DNA of 64,000 bases from JANNAT01 sp031384605 (GTDB lineage Bacteria > Pseudomonadota > Alphaproteobacteria > Rhodobacterales > Rhodobacteraceae), in NCBI GenBank assembly GCA_031384605.1, contig JANNAT010000141.1, positions 124,001 through 188,000 of the forward strand. The letters are read 5' to 3'. The position numbers and the translations under genes are program-made. Position 1 is the first letter of the stretch. Each line of letters begins with the position of its first letter. The notes under the pieces are model-generated. The model saw only the letters and a program-made list of their open reading frames with translations. It was not told where the DNA came from and did not search any database. Shown piece after piece: positions 33,067 through 41,709 of the stretch.

Positions 33067-33210
33067 TTTTCGTCCCTCTTGGTCTTTGTGCCAAAACCGC
33101 GGTCGTAGGACGCAGTATGGCATTGGTCTAATTCGCAGAACTTTGTGGCTGAATTCAGGAATTGTAATGCCGTGATTAAGGTCATTCCAAGGCCACAGGC
33201 ATATGGAAAA

Positions 33211-33236
33211 GGCCGCGTCCCATCCCGGACGCGGCC
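33211..33236 (-). terminator. Terminator/attenuator after the major pilin gene
   Basis: GGCCGCGTCC (33211-33220) pairs with GGACGCGGCC (33227-33236) around a 6-nt loop; on the minus strand TTTTCC follows. It lies 32 nt after the pilin stop, which would allow strong pilin expression and weaker read-through into the rest of the operon. Confidence 0.8.
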
Positions 33237-33267
33237 CCTACCTGTTCAGGCAGTAAAATATGCCAGA

Positions 33268-33480
33268 TTAGGGCGTAGCAGTAACCTGAGTGGTGTAGCC
33301 CGAAGCGTCGTTCTTCAGATCGGCTTCGATTTTGCCTGCCAGATCTTCGATCCCGCCGCCAACAGATTGCATAACGATCAGGCCAAGGCCTACGATGGCA
33401 GCGGTCAGAACGACCCAGTCAACGGTTACTGCGCCAGATTCGTCGTTTGCGAAGGCTTTGAATGTGTTCAACATGGTCAT
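33268..33480 (-). CDS. flp: Flp-type major pilin
   Basis: The 70-residue prepilin has leader MTMLNTFKAFANDESG, cleavage site G|AVTVD and a hydrophobic helix VDWVVLTAAIVGLGLIVM. The DESGAVTVDWVV core resembles type IVb Flp pilins, with Asp-Trp in place of Glu-Tyr at positions 5-6. The C-terminal tail is polar (EADLKNDASGYTTQ). It is the first gene of the tad locus and followed by a terminator, which suits an abundant pilin. RBS GGGAACC precedes ATG 33480. Confidence 0.92.
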   Translation of the reverse strand: MTMLNTFKAFANDESGAVTVDWVVLTAAIVGLGLIVMQSVGGGIEDLAGKIEADLKNDASGYTTQVTATP

Positions 33481-33842
33481 GGTGGTTCCCTTTCAAGGAG
33501 ATGCTTTCGGTTTCATAACCGCCCCGACCCCTTATTTGGCTGCGACCTCTGTTTCGCATCCGGTGCCGTTCGGTATGACCCTATATGCACGTCTGATCGT
33601 GTTCCCAGTTGGGTCAGATTTGGGCATTTTTGTGTATCCCAAAAAAAGCGCATAAAAATGGTAAGCATTTGATTATATTAAATTTTACTTTTGAATTTTC
33701 GTTCATCCTTGGGTTGCAGACCGTTGCTTTTGCGCCGAATTTGGCAAAAAAGCCTTTATTGTTGCGCAAGTTGCATAGATTGCGCGACGCGCTCGTGTAA
33801 AACTGCACCTAACGATAATAAAAACAGGCGGCATCTTTGGCG
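33481..33842. other. AT-rich divergent promoter region, no gene seen
   Basis: 362 nt between the pilin gene (minus) and the lytic transglycosylase (plus). The segment 33640-33830 is markedly AT-rich (GATTATATTAAATTTTAC near 33672). No supported CDS. The region must carry the pilin promoter; I see a TTAA with no second half at 7 nt, so no full CtrA box. Confidence 0.6.
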
Positions 33843-34703
33843 ATGCAACGGGCAAAAGTCGGGCTTTTGGTGATTCTATGCTGTCTGCTGCCCATACCGG
33901 CTGCGGCGCAAGAGGCTGTGGTTGCAACGGATTTTACCTTTAAGCGGGTAAAAGCCGGCGGTGGGCTGGCGGGCAAAAGAATCACCGTGCAAATTGATCC
34001 TGTCGAACAAGCCCGGGTGTTGGCGGCCCTACCGGTGGTTGAGCCACGCAAAGACGCAAGCGCAGATGCCGCGCTGGGCCCGGTTGTGCCAGCCCTTCCC
34101 GCAGGGGCACAATACGATTGGTTCTGGGAGACGGTGCCCGCCCAGCAAGATCAGGTTGCGGGGCGGTTCCCGCTGGCGCTGGCGACATTGAGCATGGGGC
34201 CGGGGGGGGCATCCGTTGCGGCACCCCGTATGCAAGGCATGCAGGAACTGGCCGAAACCTATGGCACCGAGATTTTGAAGGCGACCATCGGCACCAATGT
34301 ATCGCCTGCGCTGGTGCTGGCGGTGATCGGAATTGAAAGCGCTGGTAAGCCGGATGCGGTAAGTTCAGCCGGCGCGCAAGGCCTGATGCAGCTGATCCCG
34401 GCAACGGCGGCGCGGTTTGGGGTGAGCGATGCCACCGATCCTGCGCAGAATATCAAAGGCGGCGTGGCCTATCTGAACTGGCTGATGAAGACCTTTGACA
34501 GGGATCCGCTGATGGTGCTGGCGGCCTATAATGCAGGGGAAGGGGCGGTGACGGCCAATTCCGGCGTGCCGCCCTATGCGGAAACCCGCGATTACGTGCC
34601 CAAAGTTCTGGCGGCCTGGGTGGTGGCGCAAGGCCTGTGCCAGACCCCGCCGGAACTTGTGACAGACCCTTGCGTGTTCAAGGTGATCGCGGCGGGCGGG
34701 TAG
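33843..34703 (+). CDS. Lytic transglycosylase (SLT family)
   Basis: The 286-residue protein has a signal peptide ending IPAAAQ (about residue 22). The SLT domain lies at about residues 145-265: the catalytic Glu in VIGIESAGKPDAVSSAGAQGLMQL, quoted partly, then AYNAGEGAV and YVPKVLAA. It cleaves peptidoglycan, and being divergent from the tad locus it may open the wall for pilus or other envelope machinery, by inference. Start ATG 33843; a TTG two codons upstream is in frame. Confidence 0.9.
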   Translation: MQRAKVGLLVILCCLLPIPAAAQEAVVATDFTFKRVKAGGGLAGKRITVQIDPVEQARVLAALPVVEPRKDASADAALGPVVPALPAGAQYDWFWETVPAQQDQVAGRFPLALATLSMGPGGASVAAPRMQGMQELAETYGTEILKATIGTNVSPALVLAVIGIESAGKPDAVSSAGAQGLMQLIPATAARFGVSDATDPAQNIKGGVAYLNWLMKTFDRDPLMVLAAYNAGEGAVTANSGVPPYAETRDYVPKVLAAWVVAQGLCQTPPELVTDPCVFKVIAAGG

Positions 34704-34719
34704 GCTAGCGGTTCGAGGG

Positions 34720-34741
34720 AAAATTCTTAAGTAAGAATTTT
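34720..34741. repeat. AT-rich palindrome AAAATTCTTA-AG-TAAGAATTTT
   Basis: A 10-bp perfect palindrome 17 nt after the transglycosylase stop. It resembles the one after dprA (63514-63535), and in both places a dispersed tag follows about 50-60 nt later. It may act as a terminator-like structure in either direction. Confidence 0.55.
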
Positions 34742-34782
34742 AGGTGGGCGTTGCCCCCCTCGTGCTGCGCACTCACCCCCCA

Positions 34783-34803
34783 GAGTATTTGGACCAAAAT
34801 GAA
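34783..34803 (+). repeat. Dispersed tag, copy 3 (GAGTATTTGGACCAAAATGAA)
   Basis: The clearest copy of the tag, directly before the stop of the minus-strand CoA-transferase gene, preceded by a CCCCCCA run. Confidence 0.6.
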
Positions 34804-34806
34804 TGT

Positions 34807-35433
34807 TTAAGGAAGTATATGCGCTTCGGTGGCCGCGCGTATTTCGGCCTCGGTGACACCATCGGCGCATTCGATCAGTTTAAGCCCCCCCGGCACCACA
34901 TCCAGCACGCCGAGATTGGTGATAATGCGGTTGACCACGGCGCGGCCCGTCAAGGGCAAAGTGCAGGATTTCAGCACTTTGGAGTCGCCGTGCTTTGAGG
35001 TGTGATCCATCACCACCACAACGCGGCCTACGCCTGCGACCAGATCCATCGCCCCGCCCATGCCTTTGACCAGTTTGCCGGGGATCATCCAATTGGCCAG
35101 ATCGCCGGATTCGCTGACCTCCATTGCGCCAAGGATCGCCATCGCGATTTTGCCGCCGCGGATCATGGCGAAAGACTGCGCAGAATCGAAATAGGCGGTT
35201 TGCGGCAATTCGGTTATGGTTTGCTTGCCTGCGTTGATCAGATCGGCGTCTTCCATCCCGGCATAGGGAAACGGCCCCATGCCCAGCATGCCGTTTTCAG
35301 ATTGTAGCGTAACCTCGACGCCCTTGGGGATATAATTGGCCACCAGCGTTGGAATGCCGATGCCAAGGTTGACATACCAGCCGTCTTGCAGTTCCAGCCC
35401 TGCGCGCGCGGCCATTTGGTTGCGATCCCACAT
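34807..35433 (-). CDS. scoB: 3-oxoacid CoA-transferase, subunit B
   Basis: The 208-residue subunit starts at ATG 35433. GWYVNLGIGIPTLVANYIP and LQSENGMLGMGP contain the catalytic Glu (SENG, about residue 45); GGAMDLV and VVVVMDHTSKHG follow. With subunit A it transfers CoA from succinyl-CoA to acetoacetate or a similar acid. Normally scoA and scoB are adjacent; here a small membrane-protein gene of AT-rich composition is inserted between them. Confidence 0.92.
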   Translation of the reverse strand: MWDRNQMAARAGLELQDGWYVNLGIGIPTLVANYIPKGVEVTLQSENGMLGMGPFPYAGMEDADLINAGKQTITELPQTAYFDSAQSFAMIRGGKIAMAILGAMEVSESGDLANWMIPGKLVKGMGGAMDLVAGVGRVVVVMDHTSKHGDSKVLKSCTLPLTGRAVVNRIITNLGVLDVVPGGLKLIECADGVTEAEIRAATEAHILP

Positions 35434-35435
35434 TT

Positions 35436-35636
35436 TTATGCTCCAGCTGCTCCGAAGATTGGTCTCAGAATGGTCCAATAGATTGGCCAGATTTCTCCTA
35501 GGAATATATTGATTGGAACGACGATTATCCAATTCCACCAAGTGTAAATATAGCCATCAAAGAAAGTAATTTTAATGAAGGTCGCAATAGATCCAACCTG
35601 CCATCCGATTATCACAAACAGCATTGTCCGAGACAT
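35436..35636 (-). CDS. Small membrane protein between scoA and scoB
   Basis: The 66-residue protein overlaps the scoA stop (TAATG) and ends 2 nt before scoB, so it is translationally coupled on both sides. It has two hydrophobic segments (residues 4-25 and 35-57), many Ile, Trp and Phe, and is much more AT-rich than scoA and scoB. I do not recognise a family. It may be an intruding small gene or a membrane-tethering partner of the enzyme. Confidence 0.75.
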   Translation of the reverse strand: MSRTMLFVIIGWQVGSIATFIKITFFDGYIYTWWNWIIVVPINIFLGEIWPIYWTILRPIFGAAGA

Positions 35637-36340
35637 TACTGCACCTCCTTTTGGCGAACGGTGCGGTTTTCGATGCGTTTTTCGTGGGCACCTTGCACAA
35701 TTCGGTGCACATAAATGCCGGGCAGGTGGATGCCATCCGGGTCCAGCGCACCAAGCGGCACGATCTCTTCAACTTCGGCCACGCAGATTTTACCCGAAGT
35801 GGCCGCGGGCGGGTTGAAGTTGCGCGCGGTTTTACGAAACACCAGATTGCCCGATGGATCGGCCTTCCATGCCTTGACGATGGCCAGATCGGCGACGATG
35901 CCGGTTTCCAAGATATAGGTCTGGCCGTTGAAATCCTTGTGATCCTTACCATCCGCAATCACCGTGCCGACGCCGGTGCGGGTGTAAAACCCGGCGATCC
36001 CCGCCCCGCCTGCGCGCAGCCGTTCGGCAAGCGTGCCTTGGGGGTTGAATTCCAGCTGCAGTTCGCCCGACAGATACTGCCGCATGAATTCAGCGTTTTC
36101 GCCGACGTAAGACGAGATCATTTTGCGAACTTGCCGGGTTTCCAGCAATTGCCCCAGACCAAAGCCATCGACGCCCGCGTTATTAGACGCAATTGTCAGG
36201 TTTTTGGTGCCCGCATCGCGGATGGCCGCGATCAGCAGTTCGGGGATGCCGCACAGACCAAAGCCGCCCGAAGCGATCAGCATGCCGTCGAACAACACGC
36301 CATCAAGGGCGGCGGCGGCGGTGGGATAGACTTTTTTCAT
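35636..36340 (-). CDS. scoA: 3-oxoacid CoA-transferase, subunit A
   Basis: The 234-residue subunit carries the CoA-transferase family 1 features GMLIASGGFGLCGIPELLI (about residues 18-36), the SNNAGVDGFGLGQLL segment and EFNPQGTLAERLRAGGAGI. It is first in the operon and shares its stop with the start of the small membrane gene. The acid substrate (acetoacetate or other 3-oxo acid) cannot be read from sequence. Confidence 0.92.
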   Translation of the reverse strand: MKKVYPTAAAALDGVLFDGMLIASGGFGLCGIPELLIAAIRDAGTKNLTIASNNAGVDGFGLGQLLETRQVRKMISSYVGENAEFMRQYLSGELQLEFNPQGTLAERLRAGGAGIAGFYTRTGVGTVIADGKDHKDFNGQTYILETGIVADLAIVKAWKADPSGNLVFRKTARNFNPPAATSGKICVAEVEEIVPLGALDPDGIHLPGIYVHRIVQGAHEKRIENRTVRQKEVQ

Positions 36341-36464
36341 CGCAAAGCCCTTGGTAAAATTGTCATCCGCATATGAAACAGCGCTGCGCAGACTGTCAAT
36401 TGCGGCGCTGCAGCAATCTGATGGCTTTACGCGGGCGCGCAGGTCTATATGCTGGAACGGCGCT

Positions 36465-36550
36465 GCCCGCGTGGTGAAATGGTAGACACATGAGACTTAA
36501 AATCTCCCGATCGTAAGGTCGTGCCGGTTCAAGTCCGGCCGCGGGCACCA
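36465..36550 (+). tRNA. tRNA-Leu (anticodon TAA)
   Basis: 86 nt including genomic CCA. Acceptor GCCCGCG pairs with CGCGGGC; the anticodon loop CTTAAAA gives TAA, reading UUA; the variable arm is long (CCCGATCGTAAGGTCGT), as in class II tRNAs; T arm GCCGG-TTCAAGT-CCGGC is intact. The CCA end lies 1 nt before the stop of the convergent Lrp-type gene. Confidence 0.97.
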
Positions 36551-36551
36551 G

Positions 36552-37013
36552 TTAAAACACTTCTTTAACCGCCTCCATCGCCACGTAGGTTGATGTATTG
36601 GCAACGTGAGGCAGGGCGGAGATGTGATCGGCCAGCACGCGGCGGTAGTCTTGCATGCCGCTGGTGCGGATTTTCAGCAGATAGTCAAAGCGGCTGGCGA
36701 TCATGTGGCATTGTTCCAATTCGGGGATCAGCAGGGCGGCTTTGTTGAACGCCTGCAGGGCGGCTTCGCGGGTGTCAGACAGGCGCACTTCGACAAAAGC
36801 GACATGTGAAAGACCTATCCGATCGGGGTTCAGGCGGGCGCGGTAGCCCGTGATCACCCCGGTGTCTTCCAGCCGTTTCATCCGGGCTTGGGTTGGCGAT
36901 TTGGAAAGGCCAATGCTGCGGGCCAGTTCGGTGGCAGTAATGCGGCCATCGGCGGCAAGTGTGCGCAGGATGGCAAGATCAAAGCGGTCAAGGTCAACTT
37001 GGTCGATTTGCAT
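36552..37013 (-). CDS. Lrp/AsnC family regulator, probably PutR
   Basis: The 153-residue protein has an N-terminal HTH (residues 10-60: ILRTLAADGRITATELARSIGLSKSPTQARMKRLE) quoted in part and a RAM ligand-binding domain (about 75-145). It is divergent from putA with a 106-nt spacer, the usual place of PutR, which activates proline oxidation in alphaproteobacteria when proline is present. Assignment as PutR is by context. Confidence 0.88.
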   Translation of the reverse strand: MQIDQVDLDRFDLAILRTLAADGRITATELARSIGLSKSPTQARMKRLEDTGVITGYRARLNPDRIGLSHVAFVEVRLSDTREAALQAFNKAALLIPELEQCHMIASRFDYLLKIRTSGMQDYRRVLADHISALPHVANTSTYVAMEAVKEVF

Positions 37014-37119
37014 GGGTTTTCCTTGGATAGATGTGCATACCGGCTGAATTTTGGGTAAACTTCAGGACAACAGCCTGCCGAACCTGCGTTATCATGGCCC
37101 AAATGACAGGAGTCTGCAA

Positions 37120-40100
37120 ATGCCGCGCACTTTGACCCAAAGTTGGACCGCGATCGAAAATGACAGTCTGGCGGGTGAAGCCGCTTTGCTGACATCGCTG
37201 ATTGCTGAGGCGGGGCTGGATGGCCCGGCGCGGGCGCGGATTACCGCCGCCGGGGCGGATTTGGTTCGCCGAATCCGCGGTTCGGTCAAGCCGGGGCTGA
37301 TGGAGGTTTTTCTGGCCGAATATGGCCTTTCGACCGATGAAGGCGTGGCGCTGATGTGTCTGGCCGAAGCCTTGTTACGGGTGCCGGATGCGACCACCAT
37401 GGATGCGCTGATTGAAGATAAAATAGCACCGTCCGATTGGGGGCGGCATCTGGGCAAGTCGGCCTCGTCTTTGGTCAATGCGTCAACCTGGGCATTGATG
37501 TTGACGGGAAAGGTGCTGGATGACGGCCCGGTGGGCGTGGTGGGCCATCTGAAAGCGGCGGTCAAACGGCTGGGTGAACCGGTGATCCGCACCGCCGTGA
37601 CCCGCGCGATGAAGGAAATGGGGCGCAATTTCGTTTTGGGCGAAACCATTGATAAGGCGATGAAACGCGCGCGGGAACTGGAAGGGCAGGGCTATACCTA
37701 CAGCTATGATATGCTGGGCGAGGCTGCACGCACGGAAAGTGACGCGCGGCGGTATCATCTGTCTTATTCGGCGGCGATCACCTCTATCGCGGCAGCGGCC
37801 ACCAAAGGCGACATTCGCGCCAATCCCGGCATTTCGGTGAAACTATCGGCGCTGCATCCGCGGTATGAGGTGGCCAAACGCGCCCGCGTGATGGCAGAAC
37901 TGGTGCCAAGGGTGCGCGCGCTGGCGGGCTTGGCGCGGGCGGCGGGGTTGGGGTTTAACATTGATGCAGAAGAGGCTGACCGGTTGGCGCTGTCGTGCGA
38001 GGTGATCGAGGCGGTGCTGTCTGATCCATCACTGGCCGGATGGGATGGCTTTGGTGTGGTGGTGCAGGCTTACGGGCGGCGCGCGGGGGCGGTGATTGAC
38101 TGGCTTTATGCGCTGTCGGTCAAGTTGGATCGCAAGATCATGGTGCGGCTGGTCAAAGGGGCCTATTGGGATGCCGAGGTGAAACGCGCCCAAGTGTTGG
38201 GGCTGGCGTCATTTCCGGTGTTCACCCGCAAACAATCAACCGATGTGTCCTATATTGCGCATGCCCGTAAACTTTTGGCGATGACAGACCGGATTTATCC
38301 GCAATTCGCCACCCACAATGCGCATACCGTGGCGGCGATACTGGACATGGCGCAGGATAAATCTGCGTTTGAATTCCAGCGCTTGCATGGCATGGGCGAA
38401 CGGCTGCACGATATGGTGCTGACAGATCACGCCACCCGCTGCCGGATTTATGCCCCGGTGGGTGCGCACCGCGACTTGCTGGCTTATCTTGTGCGGCGGC
38501 TGTTGGAGAACGGCGCGAATTCGTCGTTTGTGAACCAGATCGTCGATGTTGACGTCAGCCCGGAAACTGTCGCTGCCTGTCCGCTGACGGCGGTTGCAGC
38601 GATGACGGCTATCGGCAATCCGATCATTGCAACCGGGCCGCTGCTGTTTGGCGCGCGGGAAAACTCGCGCGGCTGGGATCTGACCGATGCGTTTGATCTG
38701 GCGGGCATTCAGGCCACGCGCGAAGGCTATGCCGAGGCGCAGTTCACGGCACGGCCGATGATTGCGGGCAACGTGGTGGGTGCGCCATCGGTTGATCTGC
38801 GCAATCCGGCGACGGGGGCTGTGATCGGGCAGGTGGTGCCTGCGTCGATGGCGGATGTTGATACGGCGATGGCGGCAGCGCAGCCTTGGGCGGTGCCTGC
38901 TGCTGAGCGTGCGGCAGTGCTGCGACGCGCCGCCGATTTATATGAGGCGGATTTTGGCAAAGCCTTTGCCATACTGGCGCGTGAGGCGGGCAAGACCCAA
39001 GCCGATGCGGTGGCCGAGTTGCGCGAGGCGGTGGATTTTCTGCGCTATTACGCCGATGCAAGCCTGGGGCTGACAAATCCGGCACGTGGCGTGATTGCCT
39101 GCATCAGCCCGTGGAACTTTCCACTGGCGATTTTTTCGGGGCAAATAGGGGCGGCACTGGCGGCGGGCAATGCGGTGATTGCCAAACCGGCCGAGCAAAC
39201 CCCTTTGATTGCGGCTTTCGCGGTAAACTTATTGCACCGCGCGGGTGTGCCTGCCACGGTGCTGCAATTGTTGCCGGGCGATGGCGCGGTAGGTGCTGCG
39301 ATCACGCGCAACCCACGGGTGGCGGGCGTGGCCTTTACCGGATCAACGCCGACAGCTTTGCTGATCCGTAAATCCATGGCCGATCATCTTGATCCAAGCG
39401 CACCGTTGATTGCCGAAACCGGTGGCTTGAACGCGATGTTGGTTGACAGCACGGCACTGCCCGAACAAGCGGTGCGTGATATTCTGGCCGCCGGTTTTCA
39501 ATCAGCGGGCCAGCGCTGTTCGGCGCTGCGGTGCTTGTATGTGCAAGAAGACGTGGCGCACGACGTGCAAGAGATGCTGTTTGGCGCGATGGATGAACTG
39601 ACATTGGGCGATCCCTGGGATCTGGCCACGGATGTGGGGCCGGTGATTGACGGGGCTGCACAGCAGGGCATTCAGGACTATATCGCCGCCGCGCGCAGTC
39701 AGGGCCGCGTGATCAAGGAAATGGCGGCACCGATGGCGGGCACCTTTGTCGGCCCCACAGTGATCCGGGTGACGGGGATCGAGCAGATGCCGCGCGAAAT
39801 CTTTGGCCCGGTGCTGCATATCGCGACCTTTGCCGCAGGCCAGGTTGATGCGGTGATTGATGCGGTGAATGCCACCGGATACGGCCTGACATTTGGCTTG
39901 CACACCCGGATTGATGACCGGGTGCAGCGGGTGGTTGAACGGTTGCGCGTTGGCAACACCTACGTCAACCGCAACCAGATCGGCGCTGTGGTGGGCAGCC
40001 AACCCTTTGGTGGCGAAGGGCTTTCGGGCACGGGGCCAAAGGCGGGCGGGCCAGAGTATGTGCCGCGGTTTACGCTGCAGGCGGCACCTGTGGCGGGCGT

Positions 40101-40563
40101 CGAAGATAAAGTCACGACAGAGGCGGATGTGGCAGCGCAGTTGCGTCTGACACCGCAGGCATTTGGCGCGCCGCAGGCGCTGGTGCTGCCCGGCCCCACG
40201 GGCGAATCGAACCGCTTGACGGCTGTTCCGCGCGCCCCGGTTCTGTGCCTTGGCCCATCGGCGGCGACTGCGGCGGCGCAGGCGCAAGCCGTCCGCGCCC
40301 TTGGTGGCCGCGCGGTTGAGGCCAGCGGCCTGGCCCCTGACGCATTGTCACGCTTGCAAGGGTTTTCGGGTGTGATGTGGTGGGGCGATGCTGCAGGCGG
40401 GCGCACGCGGGTGCGCATTCTGGCAGACCGCCCCGGCCCCATCCTGCCGCTGATCGGCGGAATGCCTGATCTGGCGCATGCCATGCTGGAACGCCATGTT
40501 TGCATCGACACCACCGCGTCAGGCGGCAATGCGCAATTGCTGGCTGAGGTAGGGGCGGCTTGA
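37120..40563 (+). CDS. putA: Bifunctional proline dehydrogenase / delta-1-pyrroline-5-carboxylate dehydrogenase
   Basis: The 1147-residue protein starts at ATG 37120 (AGGAG at 37109-37113). It lacks the N-terminal ribbon-helix-helix DNA-binding domain of enteric PutA; control probably rests on the divergent Lrp protein. Order: PutA helical domain (about 40-130), FAD-dependent PRODH barrel (about 160-470: SVKLSALHPRYEVAKRARV, VQAYGRRAG, RLVKGAYWDAEVK), ALDH domain (about 540-1000) with IAETGGLNAML and catalytic Cys in SAGQRCSALR, and a C-terminal ALDH-like dimerisation extension (about 1020-1147). It oxidises proline to glutamate. Confidence 0.95.
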   Translation: MPRTLTQSWTAIENDSLAGEAALLTSLIAEAGLDGPARARITAAGADLVRRIRGSVKPGLMEVFLAEYGLSTDEGVALMCLAEALLRVPDATTMDALIEDKIAPSDWGRHLGKSASSLVNASTWALMLTGKVLDDGPVGVVGHLKAAVKRLGEPVIRTAVTRAMKEMGRNFVLGETIDKAMKRARELEGQGYTYSYDMLGEAARTESDARRYHLSYSAAITSIAAAATKGDIRANPGISVKLSALHPRYEVAKRARVMAELVPRVRALAGLARAAGLGFNIDAEEADRLALSCEVIEAVLSDPSLAGWDGFGVVVQAYGRRAGAVIDWLYALSVKLDRKIMVRLVKGAYWDAEVKRAQVLGLASFPVFTRKQSTDVSYIAHARKLLAMTDRIYPQFATHNAHTVAAILDMAQDKSAFEFQRLHGMGERLHDMVLTDHATRCRIYAPVGAHRDLLAYLVRRLLENGANSSFVNQIVDVDVSPETVAACPLTAVAAMTAIGNPIIATGPLLFGARENSRGWDLTDAFDLAGIQATREGYAEAQFTARPMIAGNVVGAPSVDLRNPATGAVIGQVVPASMADVDTAMAAAQPWAVPAAERAAVLRRAADLYEADFGKAFAILAREAGKTQADAVAELREAVDFLRYYADASLGLTNPARGVIACISPWNFPLAIFSGQIGAALAAGNAVIAKPAEQTPLIAAFAVNLLHRAGVPATVLQLLPGDGAVGAAITRNPRVAGVAFTGSTPTALLIRKSMADHLDPSAPLIAETGGLNAMLVDSTALPEQAVRDILAAGFQSAGQRCSALRCLYVQEDVAHDVQEMLFGAMDELTLGDPWDLATDVGPVIDGAAQQGIQDYIAAARSQGRVIKEMAAPMAGTFVGPTVIRVTGIEQMPREIFGPVLHIATFAAGQVDAVIDAVNATGYGLTFGLHTRIDDRVQRVVERLRVGNTYVNRNQIGAVVGSQPFGGEGLSGTGPKAGGPEYVPRFTLQAAPVAGVEDKVTTEADVAAQLRLTPQAFGAPQALVLPGPTGESNRLTAVPRAPVLCLGPSAATAAAQAQAVRALGGRAVEASGLAPDALSRLQGFSGVMWWGDAAGGRTRVRILADRPGPILPLIGGMPDLAHAMLERHVCIDTTASGGNAQLLAEVGAA

Positions 40564-40593
40564 CGAGGGGGCGCGGATCGGGAAAGTTGGCTT

Positions 40594-41331
40594 ATGTTTC
40601 CGATCCGTGATCATAACCCGTCAGGCCGCACGCCGATTGTCACCTATGCGCTGCTTGCAGTGAATATCGGGGTGTTTTTGGCCTATTGGTTGACGATGCG
40701 CAGCGAAGATCAGCTTGGCCAGTTCTTTTATGACTGGGGCCTTGTTCCCGATCGGCTGCTGGCGGGCTACAGCCCGGCCACTGTTATCACGCATATGTTC
40801 TTACATGGTGGTTGGCTGCATCTGGCGGGCAACATGCTGTTTTTGTGGATATTTGGCGATAATCTGGAAGATGAGTTGGGCCATATGGGCTTTGCGCTGT
40901 TCTATCTGGCCAGTGGCTTTGCCGCCGCCGGGTTGCAAGTGGCGGCCGACACCACGTCGGGCGTGCCGATGATCGGCGCATCGGGCGCGATTGCCGGGGT
41001 TTTGGGCGGCTATCTGGTGCTGTTTCCGCGCGCGCGGGTTGATGTGCTGTTTATCTTTGTGATTTTCTTTCGGATTTTCGCTATTTCGGCATGGATAGTG
41101 CTGGGCGTCTGGTTCGGCTTGCAACTGTTCAACAGCCTGAGTGCCACTGCCGATGGTGTGGCTTATCTTGCGCATATTGGCGGATTTATCGGGGGGGCGG
41201 TGCTGATCTGGCCTGCGTTGCAGCGACGGGGCGGGCGGGCGTTTTGGACACGCACGAAAGGGCATCCGCAACACCCGGCAGCAGAGTATAAATACGCCAA
41301 ATCAAGCATTCCACGCGTGGGGCGGCGATGA
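40594..41331 (+). CDS. Rhomboid family intramembrane serine protease
   Basis: The 245-residue protein has six to seven membrane helices. The first begins NPSGRTPIVTYALLAVNI; HMFLHGGWLHLAGNMLFLWIFGDNLED is the L1/TM2 pattern; the catalytic Ser lies in GASGAIAGVLGGYL (about residue 131) and the catalytic His in AYLAHIGGFIGGA (about residue 195). A C-terminal tail with Arg/Lys follows. Substrate unknown. The stop overlaps the next gene by ATGA. Confidence 0.9.
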   Translation: MFPIRDHNPSGRTPIVTYALLAVNIGVFLAYWLTMRSEDQLGQFFYDWGLVPDRLLAGYSPATVITHMFLHGGWLHLAGNMLFLWIFGDNLEDELGHMGFALFYLASGFAAAGLQVAADTTSGVPMIGASGAIAGVLGGYLVLFPRARVDVLFIFVIFFRIFAISAWIVLGVWFGLQLFNSLSATADGVAYLAHIGGFIGGAVLIWPALQRRGGRAFWTRTKGHPQHPAAEYKYAKSSIPRVGRR

Positions 41332-41693
41332 AAGGCAACTGTCATTGCGGCGCTGTGGTGCTGGAAGTGGTGCTATCAGACGGGATGCGCACCGCGCGGC
41401 GCTGCGATTGTTCCTATTGCGCCAAGCGGGGCGCGATTGCGGTGACGGCCCCGTTAAGCGGCGTTGTTGTATTGCAGGGTCAGGATAATCTGACGCTGTA
41501 TCAATGGAACACAAAGACGGCAAAGCATTGGTTTTGCAAGACTTGCGGCATTTATACCCATCATCAGCGCAGGTCTAACCCCAATGAATATGGGGTCAAT
41601 GTGGCGATTTTGGATGGCGTCAATCCCCGCGATCTGGGCGAGGTGCCGTGGACCGATGGCATCAATCATCCGTCAGACGCAAAACCGACGTAG
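41328..41693 (+). CDS. GFA family (glutathione-dependent formaldehyde-activating type) protein
   Basis: The 121-residue zinc protein has the pattern KGNCHCGAVVLEV, then CDCSYCAKRGA (two Cys pairs) and FCKTCGIYTHH (third pair), the ligand order of the GFA/Mss4-like fold. Many such proteins have no proven enzyme activity; only Gfa is linked to formaldehyde-glutathione. Coupled to the rhomboid gene through ATGA. Confidence 0.9.
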   Translation: MKGNCHCGAVVLEVVLSDGMRTARRCDCSYCAKRGAIAVTAPLSGVVVLQGQDNLTLYQWNTKTAKHWFCKTCGIYTHHQRRSNPNEYGVNVAILDGVNPRDLGEVPWTDGINHPSDAKPT

Positions 41694-41709
41694 GAAGAAT
41701 TTTCTGACT

